DNA from: Bacteroidota bacterium
GTDB lineage: Bacteria > Bacteroidota > Bacteroidia > 2-12-FULL-35-15
DNA: 64,000 bases
Assembly (NCBI GenBank): GCA_947469885.1
Contig: CANIQT010000007.1
Location: forward strand, 62,001-126,000
Direction: 5' to 3'
Numbering within the stretch: the stretch's first letter is position 1; the number at the start of each line of letters is the position of its first letter. A program made the translations under genes and the position numbers. The notes under the pieces are model-generated. The model saw only the letters and a program-made list of their open reading frames with translations, did no database searches and was not told where the DNA came from. This document shows positions 35,320 to 43,315 of the stretch, one piece after another.

Positions 35320-35348
35320 ATGACGTCATTTGGCAAAAGTTCAACTTC
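35091..35348. repeat. 42-bp (2x21) repeat array with inverted-repeat ends
   Basis: Units of 42 bp start at 35119, 35161, 35203, 35245 and 35287; each is two related 21-bp halves sharing GATAGAAT/GACAGAAT. The array is enclosed by GAAGTTCAACTTT (35091-35103) and AAAGTTCAACTTC (35336-35348), which are inverted copies differing only at the centre base. Confidence 0.85.
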
Positions 35349-35379
35349 ACAATTTTAAAAATATAACAAATAATAACAA

Positions 35380-35434
35380 ATACTTAGGCAGGCTCAGTAA
35401 CCAACAACTAATACTTCGGCAGGCTCAGTAACCA
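35380..35434 (+). repeat. Direct repeat ATACTT(A/C)GGCAGGCTCAGTAACC
   Basis: Two 24-bp copies (35380-35403 and 35411-35434) with one mismatch lie 31 bp apart. The core resembles a dispersed CTTCGACAGGCTCAG element, a partial version of which is seen in reverse at 4921-4936. They are followed by AAC-rich sequence before the gene at 35476. Confidence 0.7.
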
Positions 35435-35475
35435 GTAACAAACAACAAACAACAAACAATTAAAAACAAAAAATT

Positions 35476-36435
35476 ATGGCAAACAGAGGAAGTAACCTTG
35501 GAAAAAACCCTTTTGAAAGACCAATGAAAAGCAGCATTGGCATTGCATGCGAAATTTCGTCAAAAGTATTGCAGGCACTCGAGTCGCAAAGCGGCACCGA
35601 TGCCCGGATAGCCGATGAAGTAACTTATTTGGAACCTATAGACGAGCTGCTACAGCAAGCTGGCATAGCTTACAATGCTTCGTTCGAAACCCGCACAGGG
35701 GCTACCGAAACCCTTGTGCAGTTTGAAACAGGCATTTCGGCAGAAGTAAAAGTATGGTGGCGAAAACTTACTGATGTGTATGACGAAGGCACCCCGCAAT
35801 ACAACACCCTTTGGGGGCACGGCAACACCTGGTTTTACGGTCATTCGCGGGTTACCAACCTGCTTCACATGAATGCCCTGGTAACCAACATTGGTGCCGA
35901 TGCGGCATTGGCTGTGCTCAAAACCAGGGTAGAAAATTATATTATTGCTTACCAAAGCAAAATTGATACTCAAACCGGTGATAAAACCGAAACCAACACC
36001 GACAGCAGCAGTTTTGATGTAGCAGTAGCCAACAGCACCACCGCCCTGTTTGTGGTGTATTGCGGTTTGGTTCGCATATTTCCAACTTATCTGGCATCGG
36101 TGCTTGCTTTTTTTCCGATGGAATTGATTTACAAAGCATCCAAAATGCGCGAATACCGCAAACTTATACCTCATGCAAGCCGCAGAAAAATGTGCAGCCG
36201 TACTTGGAAAAATGGCGACAGAATTGAAATGATAAACAATGGACTTGTTGATTTATATGTTGGGCTGGCAAGCGGCAAAGATGGTGTGGTAGCCACCTGG
36301 TATAGGCTTTCAGTGGGCGTTACCGTTACCGTTGCCCCGGCCGACCTTGGCAATACTGCCCTCAAAGCAGTTATTGTTCAAAACAACGACATCACCACTC
36401 GTGGAGATATTACCGTTACAATTTTTGAAGCGTAA
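35476..36435 (+). CDS. Hypothetical protein
   Basis: A 319-residue protein that I do not recognise. It has no signal peptide. The first 100 residues are helical and polar ('SSKVLQALESQSGTDARIAD'). A central part contains 'WWRKLTDVYDEGTPQYNTLW', and a moderately hydrophobic stretch follows ('ALFVVYCGLVRIFPTYLASV'). A C-terminal region (about 235-319, 'NGDRIEMINNGLVDLYVGLA' onward) looks like a beta-sandwich. The gene is visibly richer in G and C than its neighbours, suggesting a separate origin. It follows a repeat array, like the unknown gene at 8529. A structural or binding role is possible, without support. Confidence 0.65.
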   Translation: MANRGSNLGKNPFERPMKSSIGIACEISSKVLQALESQSGTDARIADEVTYLEPIDELLQQAGIAYNASFETRTGATETLVQFETGISAEVKVWWRKLTDVYDEGTPQYNTLWGHGNTWFYGHSRVTNLLHMNALVTNIGADAALAVLKTRVENYIIAYQSKIDTQTGDKTETNTDSSSFDVAVANSTTALFVVYCGLVRIFPTYLASVLAFFPMELIYKASKMREYRKLIPHASRRKMCSRTWKNGDRIEMINNGLVDLYVGLASGKDGVVATWYRLSVGVTVTVAPADLGNTALKAVIVQNNDITTRGDITVTIFEA

Positions 36436-36439
36436 ATGG

Positions 36440-36460
36440 AATTAGGAATTAGGAATTAGG
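36440..36460. repeat. Heptanucleotide repeat (AATTAGG)3
   Basis: Three perfect 7-bp units just after the stop of the preceding gene. The unit is the complement of CCTAATT at 5705-5732 and 53758-53778. Confidence 0.85.
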
Positions 36461-36549
36461 AATTTGAAGTACTACCAATCCAAAATCGAAAATTAGGCTT
36501 CAATTTTTTTTCAAACTGTTCTTTACACTTTGGTTCCGTTGTCCTGTCA

Positions 36550-37548
36550 TCAATTATCAATTACCGAAACCTCCGAATATTTATTCTGCACTTCGTTAAG
36601 GATACTGATGATTTCGTCATACGAATAAGTGGTCACTAATTTCAATCGTAGTTCTTTAAAGTGAGGCAAGCCTTTAAAATAATTGGTGTAGTGTCTGCGC
36701 ATTTCCACAATGCCAGCATGGTTGCTTTTCCATCGCATCGAAAAATCTAAATGTTCCTTGCAAACACTTACACGGTCGGCAATGGTGGGCGGAGCAAGGT
36801 GAGTACCTGTTTTCAGAAAATGTTTTATTTCGTTAAATATCCACGGATACCCAATACTGGCTCTGCCAATCATTATACCATCCACTCCATAGCGGTCTTT
36901 CATCGCTTTTGCTTTTTCGGGAGAGGTAACATCACCATTACCAAAAATCGGAATCGTGATGCGTGAATTATTTTTTATTTCACCAATTAAGGTCCAATCT
37001 GCATCGCCTTTATACATTTGCGAGCGGGTTCGACCATGAATGGTGAGCGCCTGTATGCCTATATCCTGTAAGCGTTCGGCCACTTCCACCACATTTTTTG
37101 TGTTATCATCCCAGCCCAATCGAGTTTTTACGGTTACAGGTCGGGTAGCAATTTTTACAATCTCCGAAGTCATTTCCACCATCTTGGGGATGTCTTGCAA
37201 CAAGGCGGCACCAGCCCCTTTGCAAGCAACCTGTTTTACAGGGCAGCCATAATTAATGTCAATCAAATCGGGGTTGGCATAGTCGGCAATCCGTCCGGCT
37301 TCTCGCATCGAATTAATATCCGAACCAAACAATTGAATTCCTATTGGTCGCTCGTATTCAAATATATCCAGCTTTTGAACACTTTTGGCAGCATCACGAA
37401 TCAATCCTTCGGAAGAAATAAATTCGGTGTACATCAAATCAGCCCCGTTTTTTTTGCATACCGCACGAAAGGGAGGGTCGCTCACATCCTCCATAGGAGC
37501 AAGAAGCAAAGGGAAATCAGATAATTCTATGTTGCCTATTTTTACCAT
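36550..37548 (-). CDS. dusB: tRNA-dihydrouridine synthase DusB
   Basis: A 332-residue FMN enzyme that reduces uridine to dihydrouridine in tRNA. Features are 'LAPMEDVSDPPFRAVCKKNG' near residue 16, the catalytic Cys in 'NYGCPVKQVACKGAGAALL' (about 100-118), 'VKTRLGWDD' with an FMN-contacting Arg/Lys, 'LTIHGRTRSQMYKGDADW' and 'IFGNGDVTSPEKAK', then 'GVDGIMIGRASIGYPWIF'. The C-terminal helical domain follows. Length agrees with the family. It runs opposite to the CPBP gene, with which it shares an upstream region of about 100 bp. Confidence 0.95.
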   Translation of the reverse strand: MVKIGNIELSDFPLLLAPMEDVSDPPFRAVCKKNGADLMYTEFISSEGLIRDAAKSVQKLDIFEYERPIGIQLFGSDINSMREAGRIADYANPDLIDINYGCPVKQVACKGAGAALLQDIPKMVEMTSEIVKIATRPVTVKTRLGWDDNTKNVVEVAERLQDIGIQALTIHGRTRSQMYKGDADWTLIGEIKNNSRITIPIFGNGDVTSPEKAKAMKDRYGVDGIMIGRASIGYPWIFNEIKHFLKTGTHLAPPTIADRVSVCKEHLDFSMRWKSNHAGIVEMRRHYTNYFKGLPHFKELRLKLVTTYSYDEIISILNEVQNKYSEVSVIDN

Positions 37549-37649
37549 TTATTTTTTCAACAATTAAGCAAAGCGCGCCATGCATTTAAAAAGATTAGTA
37601 ATTTCGCGATTCATTTGTATTAAAACGGCTGCAAAATTATCAAAAAATA

Positions 37650-38558
37650 ATGGAACTAACAGAAAACATAGAACAGGAACGCAAACCGTGGCTTAAATTA
37701 ATAGTGGTGCTGGCATATATTTTTCTGTTCGGATTGCTTACTGCCTTGAGCAGCGGTGGCGATATAAAGCTGAACATGGAAGATGCCAATGTGCTCAACC
37801 TTTTAAAATTTGCACAAACCATTGGGGTTATCCTTCTTTTTATTTTACCTGCTGTGTTGTTTTCCGTTTTTTGGACCAAACAAAAAATACATTACCTTGG
37901 AGTTACTGTAAAACCAGCCCTTTCCACAGCACTCATAGCGGGAGCGGGAATGTTGTTGGCTATGCCGATGATTAATTGGCTGGCAGAACTGAATGCACAA
38001 ATGCACCTGCCGGCTGCATTGAGCGGAATAGAAACATGGATGAAAAACAGCGAAGCCGAAGCAGCACAACTTACCGAAGCATTTACCAAAGGCACTTCGG
38101 TGGGGGTATTAATCATCAATTTGATTGTGATTGCACTGATGGCTGCATTGAGCGAAGAAATATTTTTCAGAGGCATTGTTCAGAAAATATTATTGGACTG
38201 TTCGAAAAACAAACACTTGGCAGTATGGATAGGAGCAGCTTTGTTCAGTGCTTTTCACATGCAGTTTTATGGGTTTGTTCCACGCATGCTTATGGGTGCT
38301 TATTTGGGCTATTTGTTTTTGTGGAGCGGCTCACTTTGGCCCGGAATTATTGCACACTTTGCAAACAACGGAATGGCAGTTTACTTGGTATGGCTATCAA
38401 ACAGAGGAACAATAAGTGTGGATGCCGATAAAATTGGAACAGACGGAAACGAATGGGTGTATGTAATGATAAGCACCATGATGGTGGTGTCGAGTATGAT
38501 ACTTATATATAGGAGTGAAAGGAGGAGGAAACAGGAAATTGTAAATACCAATATATAG
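37650..38558 (+). CDS. CPBP family intramembrane metalloprotease
   Basis: A 302-residue protein with about eight membrane segments. The CPBP (Abi/Rce1-like) motifs are present: 'ALSEEIFFRGIVQKIL' (EExxxR, about residues 167-182), 'GAALFSAFHMQFYGFVPRML' (FxxxH, about 200-219) and 'IIAHFANNGMAVYL' (HxxxN, about 236-249). These residues form the zinc-type active site of Rce1-like proteases. The substrate is unknown. In bacteria such proteins serve in envelope processes or self-protection. It lies between dusB (divergent) and dnaG, followed by a pair of repeat copies. Confidence 0.9.
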   Translation: MELTENIEQERKPWLKLIVVLAYIFLFGLLTALSSGGDIKLNMEDANVLNLLKFAQTIGVILLFILPAVLFSVFWTKQKIHYLGVTVKPALSTALIAGAGMLLAMPMINWLAELNAQMHLPAALSGIETWMKNSEAEAAQLTEAFTKGTSVGVLIINLIVIALMAALSEEIFFRGIVQKILLDCSKNKHLAVWIGAALFSAFHMQFYGFVPRMLMGAYLGYLFLWSGSLWPGIIAHFANNGMAVYLVWLSNRGTISVDADKIGTDGNEWVYVMISTMMVVSSMILIYRSERRRKQEIVNTNI

Positions 38559-38602
38559 ACCTCACCCCTTAATCCCCTCTCCTTGAAAAAAGGAGAGGGG
38601 GT
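38557..38602 (+). repeat. Dispersed intergenic repeat, copy 5
   Basis: AGACCTCACCCC, then CCCCTCTCCTT/AAGGAGAGGGG hairpin. It faces copy 6 in the opposite direction 45 bp downstream, so the two form a large inverted pair directly after the CPBP gene. Confidence 0.75.
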
Positions 38603-38646
38603 TGCAGATGAGCATCTCAAAAATAATAAGAAATAAAATTAAGAAC

Positions 38647-38706
38647 ATACTTCATGCTCAGGCTCACCTCTCCTTTTTTCAAGGAGAGGGGTCGGGGGTG
38701 AGGTCT
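38647..38706 (-). repeat. Dispersed intergenic repeat, copy 6 (reverse)
   Basis: Reverse copy ending GGGTGAGGTCT at 38696-38706, with CTCTCCTT/AAGGAGAG in the middle and ATACTTCATGCTCAGGCTCACC at the left (compare GTACTTCAGGTGCCGTCACC of copy 4). It lies 26 bp upstream of the dnaG start. Confidence 0.7.
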
Positions 38707-38732
38707 AACACGAGAAAATGATTTTGCTTTAA

Positions 38733-40745
38733 ATGATAATCCACAAAGAAGACATAGATAAAATATTTGATGCCGCACGGATAGAGGAAGTGGTGGCAGA
38801 CTATGTTACGTTGAAAAAGCGTGGTGTCAATCTCATTGGGCTTTGTCCGTTTCATGACGAAAAAACGCCTTCCTTCTATGTGTCTCCGGCCAAAGGTATT
38901 TACAAATGTTTTGGTTGTGGCAAAGGTGGCAACCCTGTCAACTTTGTGATGGAGAAAGAACAAATGTCGTATCCCGAAGCATTGCGCCACCTTGCCCGAA
39001 AATATAATATCGAAATAGTTGAAGCCGAAGAAACCCCAGAACAAAAACAAAGTAACAACGACCGCGAGAGTTTGTTTATTGTTTCTTCGTTTGCACAAAA
39101 ACATTTTTCTGAAAATTTATACAACAGCGATGAGGGCAAATCCATTGGATTAGGGTATTTCAAAGAAAGAGGATTTAGGGAAGACATTGTACAAAAATTT
39201 CAGTTGGGCTACAGCATTAACAAACGAACTGAATTTACTGATGCAGCTCTTGCAGGAGGATATAAGTTCGAATACCTTGTAAAATCAGGACTTACCATTG
39301 ACTTTAATAAAGAGGAAGAAAAAACCACAGAAGAGCCCACCACAATAAATCACCCTGCAGAAAAAAAATATGTAGATCGGTTTTCTGGAAGAGTCATGTT
39401 TCCGGTTCATAATATTGGTGGTCGGGTTATTGCTTTTGGAGGAAGAACTTTGCGAACCGATAAAAAAGTGGCAAAGTACATCAACTCTCCCGAAATGGAG
39501 ATATACCACAAGAGTGATGTATTGTACGGAATTTATTTTGCAAAAAAAGAAATCATTCATCAGGACAATTGTTTTTTGGTAGAAGGCTATACTGATGTAA
39601 TATCCATGCACCAGTCGGGCATCGAAAATGTAGTAGCCAGCAGCGGTACTTCGTTAACGGTTGGCCAAATAAAACTGATAAGAAGATTTTCGAACAACAT
39701 CACCATTTTATACGATGGCGACAATGCTGGTATCAAAGCTAGTTTCAGGGGTATTGATTTAATTCTGGAAGAAGGGATGAATGTAAAAGTGTTGTTGTTT
39801 CCTGATGGAGAAGACCCTGATTCGTATTCCAAACGTGTGAGCAGTGAGGAGTTGAAAACATTTATTAAAGAAAATTCGAAAAGTTTTGTTCAATTCAAAA
39901 CAAAAATTTTAACAACCGAAGCAGGAAACGACCCTATTAAAAGAACTGAAGTTATTAACGAAATTGCAGACACCTTATCAATCCTTTCTGCTATTCAAAG
40001 AGAACCATTTGTAAAAATCTGTAGTCAAGAATTAAATATAGATGAACAAACCTTAATTAATTTAGTTAATAAAAAACATCGCACAAGATTTGAAAAAAGG
40101 AAAATCGAACCAAATCCGACTACAGAAACTCCTTCAATTGAAACTAATGAAGATATTAATGTTGATGATTTAAGAGATTTAATAAATCCTTGTGAACATC
40201 AAGAAAGAGATATTATTCGATTGCTGATAAATTACGGAACCAATATAATGCAGGTGGATAGTGACGATGCGGACGAAGATGGCAAACCCATTCAAATAGA
40301 CATTAGTGTAGCCGGATTAATAATTCATGAATTGCAGCACGATAATATTGAATTTGAAAACATATTGTACAAAGCCATTTATGATGAATATGTGGTTCAA
40401 CTAGAAAAAGAAAATGTTCCTGATTATACTTTTTTTACCAATCACGAAAATATAGAAATTTGTAAGTTAACAGTAGATTTGGTAAGCAGTCCTTACACAC
40501 TTTCGAACTGGGAACAAAAGAGTATTTTCATAACCAAAGAAGAAGATATTTTGAAAAGTGCATTGCACAAAGCCGTGTATGCCCTTAAAAGCAGAAGAAT
40601 TGAAATGATGATTACTGATATTCAAAAACAGTTGAAAGAAAACCCACCCGAAGAAGAAACCATGACTTTGATACAAACACAACACAGTTTGTTAGAAGCT
40701 AAAAAGACATTTAATTTACTATTAGGAAGAATAGTGGTGAAATAA
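38733..40745 (+). CDS. dnaG: DNA primase
   Basis: A 670-residue primase that makes RNA primers for replication. The N-terminal CHC2 zinc finger is 'CPFHDEKTPSFYVSPAKGIY' followed by 'KCFGCGKGG' (about residues 36-70). The TOPRIM catalytic domain shows 'FLVEGYTDVISMHQSG' (about 284-300) with the conserved Glu, and 'ILYDGDNAGIKAS' (about 323-335) with the Asp-x-Asp. The rest is the helicase-interacting region, which is long and acidic ('QVDSDDADEDGKPIQ'). Length is within the family range. It precedes ssb by 76 bp. Confidence 0.96.
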   Translation: MIIHKEDIDKIFDAARIEEVVADYVTLKKRGVNLIGLCPFHDEKTPSFYVSPAKGIYKCFGCGKGGNPVNFVMEKEQMSYPEALRHLARKYNIEIVEAEETPEQKQSNNDRESLFIVSSFAQKHFSENLYNSDEGKSIGLGYFKERGFREDIVQKFQLGYSINKRTEFTDAALAGGYKFEYLVKSGLTIDFNKEEEKTTEEPTTINHPAEKKYVDRFSGRVMFPVHNIGGRVIAFGGRTLRTDKKVAKYINSPEMEIYHKSDVLYGIYFAKKEIIHQDNCFLVEGYTDVISMHQSGIENVVASSGTSLTVGQIKLIRRFSNNITILYDGDNAGIKASFRGIDLILEEGMNVKVLLFPDGEDPDSYSKRVSSEELKTFIKENSKSFVQFKTKILTTEAGNDPIKRTEVINEIADTLSILSAIQREPFVKICSQELNIDEQTLINLVNKKHRTRFEKRKIEPNPTTETPSIETNEDINVDDLRDLINPCEHQERDIIRLLINYGTNIMQVDSDDADEDGKPIQIDISVAGLIIHELQHDNIEFENILYKAIYDEYVVQLEKENVPDYTFFTNHENIEICKLTVDLVSSPYTLSNWEQKSIFITKEEDILKSALHKAVYALKSRRIEMMITDIQKQLKENPPEEETMTLIQTQHSLLEAKKTFNLLLGRIVVK

Positions 40746-40761
40746 ATAATTCACATTTTAT

Positions 40762-40792
40762 TTGGAGGGAATAGTTTACATTTATACATTTG
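40762..40792 (+). promoter_or_regulatory. Bacteroidetes-type promoter of ssb
   Basis: TTG at 40762-40764 and a perfect TAnnTTTG element (TACATTTG, 40785-40792), 20 bp apart. The element ends 29 bp before the ssb start. Confidence 0.75.
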
Positions 40793-40821
40793 CTACATAT
40801 TAATCCAAAAACAAAAACAAA

Positions 40822-41232
40822 ATGGCAGGAATTAACAAAGTTATTTTAGTGGGCAACCTTGGTAAGGATCCCGAAGTTCGTCATCTAGAAGGTGATGTGT
40901 CTGTAGCAAGATTTACACTTGCTACTTCCGAATCCTATAAGGATAAATCGGGCAACAAAGTAGAACAAACCGAATGGCACAATATTGTGGTTTGGAGAGG
41001 GCTTGCTGATGTTGCAGAAAAATATTTAAAGAAAGGTTCGACTATTTATCTTGAAGGAAAAATAAAAACACGGTCCTACGACAAGGATGGCTCTAAACAT
41101 TATACTACTGATATAATAGCTGATTCGTTTACTATGTTGGGAGGTAAAAAAGACGGGGCTCCTTCTTCAGAAGCGGGAGGTGGAACAACAACGGAAACCA
41201 CTCCTACCAAATCGGACGATTTGCCGTTCTAA
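40822..41232 (+). CDS. ssb: Single-stranded DNA-binding protein
   Basis: A 136-residue SSB. The OB fold is recognisable by 'INKVILVGNLGKDPEVRHLE' at the start, 'ARFTLATSESYKDKSGNK', 'TEWHNIVVWRGLADVAEKYL' and 'YLEGKIKTRSYDKDG'. The acidic C-terminal tip 'KSDDLPF' is the standard protein-interaction motif. It has its own promoter and a perfect terminator hairpin. The order ssb-gldE-gldD matches that known from Flavobacterium johnsoniae. Confidence 0.98.
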   Translation: MAGINKVILVGNLGKDPEVRHLEGDVSVARFTLATSESYKDKSGNKVEQTEWHNIVVWRGLADVAEKYLKKGSTIYLEGKIKTRSYDKDGSKHYTTDIIADSFTMLGGKKDGAPSSEAGGGTTTETTPTKSDDLPF

Positions 41233-41245
41233 AAAAATCATTCAC

Positions 41246-41289
41246 AATGTTTGGTTGTAAAAAAGTATCTTTACAACCAAACATTTTTT
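41246..41289 (+). terminator. Rho-independent terminator of ssb
   Basis: A perfect 16-bp stem (AATGTTTGGTTGTAAA, 41246-41261, with 41270-41285), 8-nt loop and a T6 tail. It separates ssb from gldE. Confidence 0.9.
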
Positions 41290-41310
41290 GTTTAACCAAT
41301 ACCCAACACA

Positions 41311-42657
41311 TTGTACGACCCGAGTAATATTACCTATTTCATATCACCACTCCTTACTGTTACTGTAAATCCTTTTTCTGTAGGTATCTTTTTTTCTTTG
41401 CTTTCGATGACGATTCTCTTGGTCATAGTTGCTTTTGTATCCGCTGCCGAATCGGCTTTCTTTTCGCTTACTCCAACCGATATGGAAGAATTGAAAACGT
41501 CAGGAAAAAAAACAGATGAGAAAATTCTGAAATTGGTTGCAGCTCCAAAACGTTTGTTGGCAACGCTTTTAATCAGCATCAATTTTATTAATATTGCAAT
41601 TGTGGTTCTTTCTACTTTGGTGATGGAAGAGTTGTTTGATTTTACTCAGGACCATTTGCTTGGTTTTATTATACAGGTGGTAGCAGTTACATTTATGATT
41701 TTATTGGTTGGGGAAGTAATTCCTAAAATATATGCAACTCAAAATCCGTTGAGTTCGTCACGAGTGTTGGTTTTCTTTGTTCAGTTTTTGCAAAGATTAT
41801 TTTATCCCATATCTTCTTTCTTAATTTTTTCCACTTCTATTCTTGATAAATTAATTAAACCAAAATCACATAATATTTCGGTTGATGAATTATCTCATGC
41901 GCTGGAACTGGCTTCTGACAAGAACAATCCGGAGGAAGACCATAAAATACTGAGAGGAATAGTAAAGTTTGGAAGCACAGATGTGAAACAAATAATGAAA
42001 TCGAGAATGGATGTGGTTGCATTTGAATACGAGAGAGATTTTAAGAAACTACTGGACGATATTACCAACAGTGGCTTTTCGAGAGTGCCTATTTTTAAAG
42101 AAAAACTGGATAACATTGCTGGTGTATTGTATGCAAAAGATTTGTTGCAACATATTGATGAGGAAAATGAATTCGACTGGCATACTATTATTCGTCCGCC
42201 TTTCTTTGTTCCAGAAAATAAAAAAATAGATGATTTGCTCCGTGAGTTTCAGCACAAAAAAATACATCTGGCTGTGGTGGTAGATGAATATGGGGGTACC
42301 TCGGGTATTGTAACACTGGAAGATGTAATAGAAGAAATAGTAGGAGAAATAAATGATGAGTTTGACGATGACGATTTAGTGTATTCTAAGCTGGATGATT
42401 TTAATTTTGTGTTTGAAGGTAAAGCACATTTGAATGATGTATATCGAATTCTTGAAATTGATGGTGAGCTGTTTGAAGATGCAAAAGGAGAAGCCGATAC
42501 ACTGGCAGGCTTAATCTTAGAAATAGAAGGACGAATTCCGACAAAAAATGAAAAAATAAGATTTCATAATTTACTTTTTACTATTGAATCGGCAGATAAC
42601 AGAAAAATAAAACGGGTAAAAATAACTATTGAGAAAAATGAAAATGAAGAAAAATAA
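41311..42657 (+). CDS. gldE: Gliding motility-associated membrane protein GldE
   Basis: A 448-residue protein of the HlyC/CorC (CNNM-CBS) family. An N-terminal domain with three or four membrane helices begins 'LSMTILLVIVAFVSAAESAF'. A pair of CBS domains (about residues 215-335) shows 'VKQIMKSRMDVVAFEYERDF' and 'IHLAVVVDEYGGTSGIVTLE'. A CorC/HlyC C-terminal domain ('ADTLAGLILEIEGRIPTKNE') ends it. Its place between ssb and gldD identifies it as GldE, which in Flavobacterium works with GldD in gliding and T9SS function. The start is uncertain: TTG 41311 is used; the next ATG is residue 33, inside the first helix. Confidence 0.93.
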   Translation: MYDPSNITYFISPLLTVTVNPFSVGIFFSLLSMTILLVIVAFVSAAESAFFSLTPTDMEELKTSGKKTDEKILKLVAAPKRLLATLLISINFINIAIVVLSTLVMEELFDFTQDHLLGFIIQVVAVTFMILLVGEVIPKIYATQNPLSSSRVLVFFVQFLQRLFYPISSFLIFSTSILDKLIKPKSHNISVDELSHALELASDKNNPEEDHKILRGIVKFGSTDVKQIMKSRMDVVAFEYERDFKKLLDDITNSGFSRVPIFKEKLDNIAGVLYAKDLLQHIDEENEFDWHTIIRPPFFVPENKKIDDLLREFQHKKIHLAVVVDEYGGTSGIVTLEDVIEEIVGEINDEFDDDDLVYSKLDDFNFVFEGKAHLNDVYRILEIDGELFEDAKGEADTLAGLILEIEGRIPTKNEKIRFHNLLFTIESADNRKIKRVKITIEKNENEEK

Positions 42658-43315
42658 GTTTCAAGTTTCAAGTTTCAAGTTTCAAGTTGTGCCCTTCATC
42701 TTGCTTCTTGCTTCTTGCTTCTTGCTTCCTTCGTGCGATGAAGATGATGCCACACCAAAACCAAGAGCTTATTTGCGCTTAGAATTTCCTGAAAAAAAAT
42801 ATGTGAAGTATGATAAGGATTGTCCGTTTACATTTGATATTCCTGTGTATGCACAAGTGGATAACGATAAAAACTACAATGCTGAGCCTTGCTGGCTGAA
42901 TTTGAATTTTCCAACCTTCAACGGCACGTTACATTTGAGTTACAAGGAAGTGAAAGATAATATTGGTGCATATATGCAGGATACCTATACACTTGCTTCA
43001 AAGCATCAAATCAAAGCTTCAGGTATAGAAATAACTCCAATTTCACGACCTAAAAATAAAGTATATGGCTTGATGTATGACATTGAGGGCAATGCGGCTT
43101 CTTCGTTCCAATTCTTTTTAACAGACAGCACCAAACATTTTATTCGTGGGGCTTTGTATTTTAATGCTGTGCCCAATACTGATTCAATAGCACCTGTTGT
43201 TGCATTTATTAAAGAAGATATTTATCATTTCATCGAAACCTTTCAATGGAAAGAAGATGCTGCTTCAAATAGTTTTGCGAAGGCTGTGCATGAAAAACAA
43301 GGAGGAGGCAAATAA
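42644..43315 (+). CDS. gldD: Gliding motility lipoprotein GldD
   Basis: A 223-residue lipoprotein required, in Flavobacterium, for gliding and T9SS. The signal peptide ends at the lipobox 'LLPSC' followed by 'DEDDATPKPRAYLRLEFPEK' (typical GldD start). The mature part includes 'CPFTFDIPVYAQVD', 'CWLNLNFPTFNGTLHLSY' and 'DIEGNAASSFQFFLTDSTKH', as in the family. ATG 42644 (or ATG 42638) overlaps gldE by about 14-20 bp, so the two are coupled. The signal peptide is encoded by two heptanucleotide repeats, which may make expression variable. The 3' end overlaps the convergent haem A synthase gene by 51 bp. Confidence 0.92.
   Translation: MKKNKFQVSSFKFQVVPFILLLASCFLLPSCDEDDATPKPRAYLRLEFPEKKYVKYDKDCPFTFDIPVYAQVDNDKNYNAEPCWLNLNFPTFNGTLHLSYKEVKDNIGAYMQDTYTLASKHQIKASGIEITPISRPKNKVYGLMYDIEGNAASSFQFFLTDSTKHFIRGALYFNAVPNTDSIAPVVAFIKEDIYHFIETFQWKEDAASNSFAKAVHEKQGGGK
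42656..42728. repeat. Two heptanucleotide tracts in the gldD signal sequence
   Basis: AAGTTTC is repeated 4.7 times (42656-42688) and TTGCTTC four times (42701-42728), in frame within gldD. Loss or gain of a unit shifts the frame, as 7 is not a multiple of 3. Confidence 0.95.
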
